From Globobulimina sp. (lineage: Eukaryota; Foraminifera; Rotaliida): DNA of 6,160 nucleotides. How positions within the stretch are numbered: position 1 is the first letter of the stretch; every line of letters starts with the position of its first letter. The notes under the pieces are model-generated. The model ran no database searches. It was not told where the DNA came from and saw only the letters and a program-made list of their open reading frames with translations. Positions 1 to 6,160 of the stretch are shown here, one piece after another. Location: the NCBI GenBank assembly GCA_003354225.1, contig PIVH01000349.1:1-6160 (forward strand), in the 5' to 3' direction. The position numbers were made by a program, and so were the translations under genes.

Positions 1-538
1 CAGAGATGTTTTTAATAATAATATTATAGGTATTAAGTTTATGGATTTTTGTTATTTGAGCTGTCCATTCAATACGTTCATCTTTGGCTAATTTGAAATC
101 GCGTTTACAGGTTAAAATAAATGCATTTGCATAGAAAGTTGGATCGCCATTTTTTTTACGTACGGGTATAGTGTCCATTTTATTACTTTTAATCATATTA
201 AGTAAGTTGCAGAGATATGCTCCTTTTGTGAATATTTCAAACATTGCAGAGGTACTTTCTCCCAATGATTCACCGGTAATGGACTCGCACCAAATTTTGA
301 TTTTTGACGCCTGTTTTTCATCATAATCGGTGTCATATATTATTTTCTGTTCATATTCACATTTTTTCTCTTCTGTTTTTAATAGTTGCTTTGTTGAGTG
401 ATTAGAATTGTTTCTTGCCAGTAATCTCTTGATTATTTCCCTTTTTCCACCTTGGCTCGATATTCTCAATGACTTGCATTTCTTTTTCAACACAGCCACA
501 CTCAATTTCATCAAATCCGACTGGCTGTGGGTGCTCAT
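1..538 (-). CDS. SAP-motif protein with calponin-homology-like segment, 3' end cut by window
   Basis: An open frame runs 179 codons from ATG 538-536 to the left edge without a stop, so only the N-terminal part is visible. Residues 8-41 match the SAP helix-turn-helix fold: LMKLSVAVLKKKCKSL, then GGKREIIKRLLA, which follow the usual L-x-V-x-x-LK-x-x-C and G-K-x-x-I-x-x-RL pattern. SAP motifs usually bind DNA or RNA and act in the nucleus. A charged, polar linker follows (about 42-77). Residues from about 78 (KIWCESITGESLG, FTKGAYLCNLLNMIK, FILTCKRDFKL) resemble a divergent calponin-homology domain (W-x-x-x-x-TGE, K-x-G-x-x-LC-x-LLN, FL-x-x-C). The SAP call is fairly sure; the CH-like call is moderate. 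The frame has a TAA upstream of the ATG and no earlier ATG. ATG 511 is an alternative start but would trim residues just ahead of the SAP motif. The gene lies 189 bp downstream of the ARM-MYND gene, in the same direction. Confidence 0.72.
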   Translation of the reverse strand, partial: MSTHSQSDLMKLSVAVLKKKCKSLRISSQGGKREIIKRLLARNNSNHSTKQLLKTEEKKCEYEQKIIYDTDYDEKQASKIKIWCESITGESLGESTSAMFEIFTKGAYLCNLLNMIKSNKMDTIPVRKKNGDPTFYANAFILTCKRDFKLAKDERIEWTAQITKIHKLNTYNIIIKNIS

Positions 539-727
539 TCTGTTGACTGTTGTAACTGAGACTTTTAGTAAGATTTAAAAACAAATATCAACGGCAAATT
601 TGTAGTCGGATTCCTGTGTGAACATGTTTTTAGGAATGAACTTTAAAATAATCTTAATTAATTACACATTTTTATGTTTTTAAACAACAACAAACCGTTG
701 CTAAACCTTGTAAACACCGAACCAAAC
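539..727. other. Intergenic spacer between ARM-MYND gene and SAP gene
   Basis: This 189-bp spacer must hold the 3' end of the ARM-MYND transcript and the start region of the SAP gene. I see no conserved coding frame and no exact AATAAA on the minus strand. Runs of A and T (for example around 640-680) are typical of spacers here. No RNA gene or repeat is recognisable. Confidence 0.5.
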
Positions 728-2200
728 TTACACTGAAACACAACGATATTTGTGAATATTATTCCAATGTATTTTTTGATGTGATTTACTGCAATACCAT
801 TCTTTTTTACATTTGCCACAACATTTCAAAATAATATTTGTACCATGACACCATGCACATTGTTTCTGATCAAAATGAACATATTTCCGTGCAGCAACAC
901 CCGTATTTAACAGTAATTTAATATCTTTGCGTTTCAACCGAGGACTGAATGATTTCAAATATAGTGCAAACTTGTTATCTCCATAGATTTTATGTATTGC
1001 ACCAAATTTTAATATTTTGGCAATCAGAGCAATTGTTTTATTATGCCATTTTGATTTTTTTTTATTGCTTAAAATTTTACATAACACAGCAATAACTCCA
1101 TGATGTCCCATATATATTATTGCATGATCAATATCGCAAAATGTTTTCAAACGATACAATGTATCTTGTATTATAACATTATTATTACTCAATAACTCTT
1201 TGATTAATATGCGATAAAAAAATAATTCGAGATATCCAACGCTATGAATACTCTCAGAAAATATAATTTTAAACACGCCATTGTATGCCATTTGTCTGCT
1301 TTGTAGATTTGATGATGTTAAAGAAGTTAGAAACGATTTTGAAATGATTGGATATTTGGCTAAGTTAAAAACACAGTCAGATTGATGAGCAGATATAAAG
1401 CAGCAAACAGCATTTAATGCAGCATCAATTACATGTTGATCCTCAGGATATAATTTCAGAAAATAAGTAAGATTATCGACTGCAACTGCACAATCTCCCA
1501 AATAGCTAAGACACAAATCAACGATATCATAATCACAATGAGATATACCAGCATCACGGCAAAAACTCAGGCATATAATGACACTCTTACTTCCTTTGTA
1601 AATAAACATGTATCGATATAGATTATAATATGTATTAGAAACAAGTATTGCAACTCCGGGATCATTATTAATTCGAATCAAAATATCCAATAATCCCAAT
1701 ATCTGCATTTTATATGAAAATTCAGTCATATTATACTTCCATGTAAGTGCTTCCAAAGCCGATACGATGCGTCGAGTCAAAATAGTATCATTTATATGGC
1801 AATCACTACGCAATAAATGTTCTAAATGGTTTAGAATCTGATAATGATCCAATAATATATCTCTCATAACTAACGACTCGAGAGCTATATTGCATATTAT
1901 ATCGAGTGCCTTTATTTTAATCCAATTGGATCCGGATTTTGATGACAATTTCTGAATAACCAGAGGAATTATATCATATTCGATTATTGAGGCTATATGT
2001 TTCTTTTGATATGATTTTGATAATCTAACCAATGCATTCATGCATAAAACCAGTAATTCTTCATTTTCTGGCGGTGGTGTTTCTGTTTGAATTAGTATGT
2101 TTACACTTTGCTGAATTGCTCCGGAATTCAATAATGTATCAATTGATTTATATAACAAAACAGATTTTATCATTTGCAATTTTTGGTTTGATGAAGACAT
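728..2200 (-). CDS. ARM-like helical repeat protein with C-terminal MYND zinc finger
   Basis: This single-exon gene encodes 490 residues; ATG is at 2200-2198, stop TAA at 730-728, and an in-frame TAA lies just upstream of the ATG. Residues about 10-440 are a run of leucine- and isoleucine-rich helices with ARM-like spacing, for example IIPLVIQKLSS, IKIKALDIICNIALES and LEHLLRS. This suggests an armadillo-type solenoid that binds proteins; which ARM subfamily is unclear. Residues 448-487 form a MYND finger: C448-x2-C451, C461-x2-C464, C470-x3-H474, H483-x3-C487, with the usual WYCS, HW and HK landmarks. MYND fingers bind proline-rich partner peptides. There is no SET domain, so this is not a SMYD methyltransferase. 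One ligand that is normally Cys is His (SKSHQKIHW, residue 474). No signal peptide or membrane segment is evident. The likely role is a cytosolic or nuclear adaptor; its partner is unknown. Confidence 0.85.
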   Translation of the reverse strand: MSSSNQKLQMIKSVLLYKSIDTLLNSGAIQQSVNILIQTETPPPENEELLVLCMNALVRLSKSYQKKHIASIIEYDIIPLVIQKLSSKSGSNWIKIKALDIICNIALESLVMRDILLDHYQILNHLEHLLRSDCHINDTILTRRIVSALEALTWKYNMTEFSYKMQILGLLDILIRINNDPGVAILVSNTYYNLYRYMFIYKGSKSVIICLSFCRDAGISHCDYDIVDLCLSYLGDCAVAVDNLTYFLKLYPEDQHVIDAALNAVCCFISAHQSDCVFNLAKYPIISKSFLTSLTSSNLQSRQMAYNGVFKIIFSESIHSVGYLELFFYRILIKELLSNNNVIIQDTLYRLKTFCDIDHAIIYMGHHGVIAVLCKILSNKKKSKWHNKTIALIAKILKFGAIHKIYGDNKFALYLKSFSPRLKRKDIKLLLNTGVAARKYVHFDQKQCAWCHGTNIILKCCGKCKKEWYCSKSHQKIHWNNIHKYRCVSV

Positions 2201-2276
2201 GCTGAGAATTTAGAGGCTATGAAACCATCATTTTATGAAATGCTTTGATAACAGTTCAAACTGAAAGCCTTTAATA

Positions 2277-2284
2277 TTTATATA
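2277..2284 (-). promoter_or_regulatory. Possible TATA-like element upstream of the ARM-MYND gene
   Basis: The minus strand reads TATATAAA here, about 77 nt upstream of the ATG at 2200, in the 168-bp spacer. The placement suits a core promoter, but the spacer is very AT-rich and such a string can arise by chance. No transcription start can be seen. Confidence 0.25.
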
Positions 2285-2324
2285 TAATTACAAAAACAAA
2301 AAATTCTAAAATCGCAATATTTCT

Positions 2325-2330
2325 TTTATT
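2325..2330 (-). terminator. Candidate polyadenylation signal AATAAA of the ESCRT-III/vWA gene
   Basis: An exact AATAAA on the minus strand lies about 38 nt after the TGA stop at 2371-2369 and is followed by T-rich sequence. Position and sequence fit a eukaryotic poly(A) signal. The AT-rich context makes a chance match possible, and the signal used by this organism is unknown. Confidence 0.4.
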
Positions 2331-2368
2331 TTATAAACTTATAATGAATTACCCTCATAGCATATGTA

Positions 2369-4877
2369 TCATCTTAACATTGCTAATCTTTTTCTTAAAT
2401 TGTCTTCATCGGTGTTGCTTACTGTATTTACAATTGTTGTTGTTGTATAACTTGTCTTTGCTGAATTTGTATTTGCTGTAGTATTGCTACTAATTATTTT
2501 TTCAATAAATTCAATTTCTTTTTTTAAATCATCATCATTACATTTTTGCATTTCTTTTTTGAAATAAATTAAAAATTTACTAAATAACTCTTTATATTTA
2601 TTGTTAATTTTCAGTGGGCCACTTTGTGTATTTTTAATCCATTCAATCATTAATTCCACATATTTACATAATAAAATTCCTTTTCTTATTCCTGTATTAT
2701 CATAAAAATTGCATTTTAAATCAATCTCTTTTTCTTCACTCTCATTATTTTCAATCATATCATTTTTATTTACATTATCATTCAATTTTGGTGCTTCAAA
2801 TGTTACAATTTGTTGATTTTTATATTTTTTACCGTTTCTATCTTCAAAACTTACCTCAATTTCAACATTAATGTTATCATCATTATTAATGTTTTTTTTT
2901 AATTTAATTAATTGTATTCCACCTTTTGTCCCTCCGCCTTTTTTTTGTGCTCTTTTTTTTGCAGGAAATAATGTATGGATTTTTGTTATTGCTCCAGTTG
3001 TTATGATTTCATTTGCTTTCAAATCATTTGAACCATACACTTTTTCAATTTGACATGAATTTCCTTCGGATTTTAATTGTAATAAAACATTAAATACCAA
3101 CGGAGTTACCATATATTCAAAATCTTCATCCATTCTTTCAGTAAAATCTTTTGTCGATTTAACAGAATAATAATTACAACCTCTTGTTTGCGATATTTCC
3201 TCGCATAAATTCGCATAAAAATCTAATCCAATACCAATAAACTGTACATGTATAAACATAGCATTATAATTATATCATTTACATAAAAACTAAACTGTTG
3301 TATAAATACGATTTTTATCTCTTTGCTCAGCATCGTTTTTAACATATTTTAACAAATTTGGGTCACTGCAACCAATATGAATTTGTGCATCGGTTAGAAA
3401 TATAATTCGATTTTCATATTCTTTATTATCATACTCATTTTCTTTAAATAATTGATCATATTCTTCATTTTCATATTCTTTAAATAATTGATCATAATAT
3501 TTTATGGCTGCTTTGTATGCCAAACAAAATTCATTTTCTCCGCCTGGCTTCACATTTAATATTTTGGCCTCCAATGCATTCATATTAATATCAGAAATAA
3601 ATTCCAATTCTTGAACAGTTTCAACCACACTGTCAAACACAATAAAACTAAATCTATCCGCTGTTGTTAAATGTTTTAATAAAGCTACACATGCTTCATT
3701 TGCAACATTCATTTTTGTTTTATTTATGGAGTCACCATGAAATCTTGAACTCATCGAACCAGATCTATCTAATATGATTATTAAATTTAAATGTTTTCTT
3801 TTGAACTCATCCATTTTGATATTTGAATTTAAACCAACTGTCATATAATATTCATATTTATTATTATCCACCTTTTCTTCTACAAAATTAATTTTTTTTG
3901 TCTTTGCATAACAATATGATGGATAAAATAACATTGAATCATCTTTTTTTTCATCATCTTTATGAACATCAACATGTTTTCGTGTTTCTGTATCAAAATA
4001 ATATTCGTAAAATAATCCGTTATACGTAATTGAGCTAAGTGAGGGCATAATATTGTTTTCAATACATTTTCGAAAATTATTTACATCCTTTGAGCCGCCA
4101 ACAGATAAACCAATGGTAATATTACTGTTATTTGTATTTGATGTCCTTGAACTCATAGCACTCAATGACGCAAGTCTTGAACTCATATCACTACATTCAT
4201 CAGAAATTGCATATGATTTTGTCATAGGCGCAGCAGATACAAATTGTTCCCTTACTGATAGACCAATTTCATCCATTATTCTTTCAATCTCTTCGTCTTC
4301 ATTGTCACTGTACGCCTCTACTACATCATCCATCATATCGTTTATTAATTCGTTGTTCACTAAATATTGTTTGATTATTTGCTTATATATATTAATATAT
4401 ACACAGTATATTGTTTCATTTATTGTTTATGCGAATCGCATGTATTAGTTACTGAACTTCCAATTGATGCAATTTGATAATATTTGATAAGGAATTATAA
4501 CAATTAGACGTTGCTTTTAATGTTGCTTGTTTTACACAAAAATCAGCATCGATTTCAAGACCTAATTGCTTTAATAACGATCTTAATTTATATAATTTTG
4601 TTTCAGCATTTCTCCGATGTACAATGTCTTTACATAATTCTTTAACTGCTTTCATCTGTCCTTGTTTTGATAATCGTTTGGCTTCATTTTGAGCTTTTTT
4701 CTATGTATTTAAGTGAGTGAATATTATGTTTGATGATAATTATATATATTACATAAAGTTTACGGTTTCTCGTTTATTTCGATTAAGTTCACGGTCAATT
4801 TCTCTAATACATCGCCTTATTGTTCTTTTATTTTCTCTTCCTGTTTGCTTCATGTTTTTGTCGGTGGAGGAACTCAT
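2369..4877 (-). CDS. Four-exon ESCRT-III (CHMP2/Vps2-like) and vWA-domain fusion with C-terminal MIM1
   Basis: Inferred exons are 4877-4764, 4700-4458, 4381-3296 and 3241-2369, all joined in phase 0, giving about 771 residues. Residues 1 to about 175 are an ESCRT-III (Snf7 family) core: ENKRTIRRCIREIDREL, then AKRLSKQGQMKAVKEL, CKDIVHRRN, ELINDMMDDVV and the acidic IMDEIGLSVREQF segment. This is closest in style to CHMP2/Vps2, which polymerises on membranes. Residues about 205-480 carry the lead-in ITYNGLFYEYYFDT and a vWA domain with MIDAS loop DRSGS (324-328) and FLTDA (D450). Exon 4 completes it (FIGIGLDF, MVTPLVFN, IEKVYGS, LFPAKK, GGIQLIKLKK). A low-complexity tail ends in EDNLRKRLAMLR (760-771), matching the MIM1 consensus that binds the Vps4 MIT domain. 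ATG 4877 is the first in its frame after a TAA and gives the usual ESCRT-III N-terminal length. Splicing is inferred from family alignment, without transcript data. Confidence 0.85.
3242..3295 (-). other. Intron 3 of the ESCRT-III/vWA gene (54 nt)
   Basis: On the minus strand it begins GTTTAG and ends TACAG. It interrupts a continuous family motif: upstream exon ...NRIYTT, downstream exon FIGIGLDF..., which in related vWA proteins run together (YTTFIGxGxDF). The intron is phase 0, and its second codon is an in-frame TAG, so read-through would truncate the protein. No clear polypyrimidine tract is visible. Confidence 0.9.
3435..3496. repeat. Direct repeat of about 26 bp with 36-bp period inside the vWA domain
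   Basis: Positions 3435-3460 and 3471-3496 match at 25 of 26 bases. In the protein this duplicates YDQLFKE(Y/N)E, a 12-residue period in a surface region between the KAAIKYY helix and the RIIFLTD strand. It keeps the frame and looks like a recent local tandem duplication that lengthens an acidic loop. Confidence 0.85.
4146..4192. repeat. Imperfect 17-bp repeat with 30-bp period at the first MIM1-like motif
   Basis: Positions 4146-4162 and 4176-4192 match at 16 of 17 bases. They encode S-D-M-S-S-R and S-A-M-S-S-R, a 10-residue tandem repeat in the serine-rich linker between the ESCRT-III core and the vWA module. The same MSSR coding string recurs near 3744-3754 in the MIDAS loop. Confidence 0.75.
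4382..4457 (-). other. Intron 2 of the ESCRT-III/vWA gene (76 nt)
   Basis: On the minus strand it starts GTTCAG and ends ATAAG. It joins ...IIKLHQLE to QIIKQYLVNNEL in phase 0. The junction corresponds to the LPQIQKIM-type helix before the acidic C-terminal part of ESCRT-III. Of two possible donors and two acceptors here, only this pairing keeps both conserved halves in one frame. In-frame TAA codons lie inside it. The exact boundary is less certain than for the other two introns. Confidence 0.75.
4701..4763 (-). other. Intron 1 of the ESCRT-III/vWA gene (63 nt)
   Basis: On the minus strand it starts GTAAAC and ends ACATAG. It joins ...REIDRELNRNKRET to KKAQNEAKRLSKQGQ in phase 0. The 17-residue spacing between the RE(I/L)DRE and (S/A)KQGQ motifs then equals that of human CHMP2A as I recall it, which supports both boundaries. 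An in-frame TAA occurs five codons into the intron. Confidence 0.85.
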
Positions 4878-4945
4878 TATCTGTGGCTTTGGATTTCGCT
4901 CAAATTTTAAGTAACGTTTTTAATTGACTGTCACACAAATAAATA
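4878..4945. other. 68-bp spacer between kelch-SAM and ESCRT-III/vWA genes
   Basis: The stop of the kelch-SAM gene and the ATG of the next gene are only 68 bp apart, so the 3' UTR of one and the promoter or 5' UTR of the other must share this stretch or overlap coding sequence. No AATAAA or TATA string is seen on the minus strand. Confidence 0.5.
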
Positions 4946-6160
4946 TCATACGACAATATGTGCAAATACTGTGTTTGTAGTCCAATTCTTTTGTGTTTGT
5001 GCTGGAGTCAAAAGTGATTGGCAATGTTTCAAGAATACTTTTTTATCCTCATATTGCGTGATGCCCAGACGATGAATATCATGTTTGTCTAAATCTGGTA
5101 GAAAAACGCCTTTCATTTTCTCAATTCGTAAATGCTTATCCAATGAATGAATATATTTCATAAACCTTCCGCCATCCAAATATTTTACCCAATCAACAAT
5201 ATCATTATGAGACCAATCTTTATAATCCGATGTATCATTTAATATTTTATATTTTTCTCTTTCTAATAAATCCAAATATTTCTCATTCAGTTCATTATAT
5301 AAAACATTTATTTTCTCAAACTTTTCTTTCCATTCTTTATTTGAATTATGTTGTTTTTTTATGCTTTGCAAAGTCTCTCGAACAGAAACTAAATCTTGTG
5401 TTAATTTATTATTTGTGGATTTTAATACATTTATTGTGTCTTCGTAATGTTTATCATCACGTATCTTCATATTAGATTGTAATGTTTCTTTTTCTTCAAA
5501 CGAATTTTGGATGGAATGATGGTTTAAAATATTATTATTATTGATTGGTGATAGTATTTGGGATAATTTTATTTTCCAATGTTTATCCTGATCCGCACCA
5601 AATAAATGAATATCATTTGTTGAGGTTATGACTGCAAAATATTTTGATTTTTTCGGACATTTTATTGCCGATTTTGTCCATTTCCAGTTCGATGTGTTTA
5701 AGATCCAAATGGCATCTTTTAATCCCGATGCAGTTTTACCACCAAATATTAAAATATAATTCTCATCAAAAGTTTTGATGCAACCAAAGGAACACATTTT
5801 GTATGGAAGGGTGGCATTCTTTAATTTGTTCCATTTATAATCAATAATATTGGCTATGTTTTGAGTGGTTTGGCAGACCCAAATATCCTTTAAATATCCA
5901 CCAAAAATCGTATTATCTCTCCCACCAAACATTAGTATTTGATTAAGAGCTTTTATTGTGATTAAGGAATGTCCGTACAATGATTGCCTTTTATCTCTGT
6001 CACCAATCTGGTTTTGTATAAACCTATTTATTTTATTCTGTTTCTCTCCGTTTATCCAAACACTATGATATGCAAAGGAGTAACCACCAATTGCATGCAT
6101 TGTATTATTTAATTGACATAATTCCACAAATCCTCCTGTCTCGCAATCCAAACCTTGTGG
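4946..6160 (-). CDS. Kelch-repeat, coiled-coil and SAM-domain protein, 5' end cut by window
   Basis: The frame is open from the right edge (first codon CCA at 6160-6158) to a TGA at 4948-4946, showing 404 residues of the C-terminal part; the true start is outside the window. Numbering from the visible end, about four kelch blades can be seen: MHAIGGYSFAYHSVWI, YGHSLITIKALNQILMFGGRDN with DIWVC, NYILIFGGKT with DAIWILNTSNWKW, and a weaker DIHLFGADQDKHWKI. The first may be incomplete. A coiled-coil-prone stretch (about 223-308) rich in K, E, L and N follows. Residues about 311-385 are a SAM domain: KDWSHNDIVDWVKYL, GGRFMKYI, GVFLPDLDKHDIHRLGI and FLKHCQSLL. Kelch propellers bind partner proteins and SAM domains oligomerise, so this is probably a cytoplasmic scaffold. 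There is no BTB domain in view, though one could lie upstream. No transmembrane segment is seen. Confidence 0.85.
   Translation of the reverse strand, partial: PQGLDCETGGFVELCQLNNTMHAIGGYSFAYHSVWINGEKQNKINRFIQNQIGDRDKRQSLYGHSLITIKALNQILMFGGRDNTIFGGYLKDIWVCQTTQNIANIIDYKWNKLKNATLPYKMCSFGCIKTFDENYILIFGGKTASGLKDAIWILNTSNWKWTKSAIKCPKKSKYFAVITSTNDIHLFGADQDKHWKIKLSQILSPINNNNILNHHSIQNSFEEKETLQSNMKIRDDKHYEDTINVLKSTNNKLTQDLVSVRETLQSIKKQHNSNKEWKEKFEKINVLYNELNEKYLDLLEREKYKILNDTSDYKDWSHNDIVDWVKYLDGGRFMKYIHSLDKHLRIEKMKGVFLPDLDKHDIHRLGITQYEDKKVFLKHCQSLLTPAQTQKNWTTNTVFAHIVV

Noticed and set aside
103-108. GTAAAC on the minus strand, identical to the intron 1 donor, inside the SAP gene
   Set aside because: The frame reads on through it as FILTCKRDFKL, consistent with the domain, and no matching acceptor is visible before the edge.
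402-584. 60-residue open frame on the minus strand
   Set aside because: It overlaps the SAP motif gene in another frame, has no recognisable motif, and the competing frame shows a clear SAP pattern.
2252-2263. Short inverted repeat CAGTT-CA-AACTG in the spacer
   Set aside because: Five-base arms are too short to support a hairpin or operator call in this context.
2871-3053. Plus-strand open frames here and at 4053-4448, 4717-4914 and 5230-5475
   Set aside because: They lie antisense to conserved coding exons or over introns, their hydrophobic residues reflect the complement of Lys/Asn-rich codons, and none shows a motif.
2369-3259. Stand-alone gene starting MFIHVQFIGIGLDF
   Set aside because: The first six residues are intron 3 sequence. 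From FIGIGLDF the protein continues a vWA family motif broken off at IYTT in the preceding exon, so it is exon 4 of the larger gene.
3242-3295. Pseudogene, frameshift or stop read-through instead of an intron
   Set aside because: GT and AG fall exactly at the family-motif junction and two more introns behave alike, so splicing explains the stop better than decay or recoding.
3290-4360. Stand-alone gene of 356 residues
   Set aside because: Its first codon is GTG, not ATG; it opens in the middle of an ESCRT-III helix and stops inside intron 3. It is most of exon 3.
4359-4457. Alternative intron 2 ending at TTTAG (acceptor at 4360)
   Set aside because: It would need a phase-1 donor. The only nearby donors, GTTCAG and GTAACT, are phase 0 and phase 2, and neither restores the frame with it.
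6149-6151. TTG as the start of the kelch-SAM protein
   Set aside because: Eukaryotic genes rarely start at TTG and the frame stays open to the window edge, so the true start lies upstream.
1-6160. Giant virus or bacterial origin
   Set aside because: Three spliceosomal-type introns in one gene plus ESCRT-III, MYND and SAM domains fit a nuclear genome better, and no viral hallmark gene is seen. The vWA part has bacterial relatives, but alone this does not show transfer.

Overview
The window looks like a compact, AT-rich nuclear genome of a microbial eukaryote (protist). The protein families are eukaryotic: ESCRT-III, kelch plus SAM, ARM plus MYND, and SAP plus a calponin-homology-like segment. 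One gene needs three very short GT-AG introns (54, 76 and 63 nt) to make sense. The stops used are TGA, TGA and TAA, and no conserved reading frame contains an internal stop, so the standard genetic code fits. The kelch and SAM style recalls rhizarian or foraminiferan proteins, but that is an impression and cannot be shown from 6 kb.

All four genes lie head to tail on the minus strand. In transcription order (right to left) they are: (1) the 3' part of a kelch, coiled-coil and SAM scaffold gene (4946 to beyond 6160); (2) a four-exon gene (4877 to 2369) encoding about 771 residues; (3) an intronless ARM-like repeat protein with a C-terminal MYND zinc finger (2200 to 728); (4) the 5' part of a gene with an N-terminal SAP motif and a calponin-homology-like segment (538 to beyond 1). 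The spacers are 68, 168 and 189 bp.

The main finding is gene 2. Read as separate open frames it looks like a small ESCRT-III scrap, a von Willebrand A (vWA) fragment and an orphan C-terminal fragment. Removing three phase-0 introns joins them into one protein. It has an ESCRT-III (Snf7/CHMP2-Vps2-like) core, then a complete vWA protein of the type with an NGLFYEYYFDT segment and an FIGIGLDF to MVTPLVF region, then a textbook MIM1 motif (EDNLRKRLAMLR) as the last residues. A vWA protein therefore sits between the ESCRT-III core and its usual C-terminal Vps4-recruiting tail. A second, degenerate MIM1-like motif sits at the junction where an ordinary ESCRT-III protein would end. I know of no described ESCRT-III subunit with this architecture.

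No operon-like or pathway link between the four genes can be claimed. Gene 2 is a candidate membrane-remodelling factor; kelch-SAM, ARM-MYND and SAP proteins are scaffold or regulatory types. I see no tRNA, rRNA, transposon or CRISPR array.
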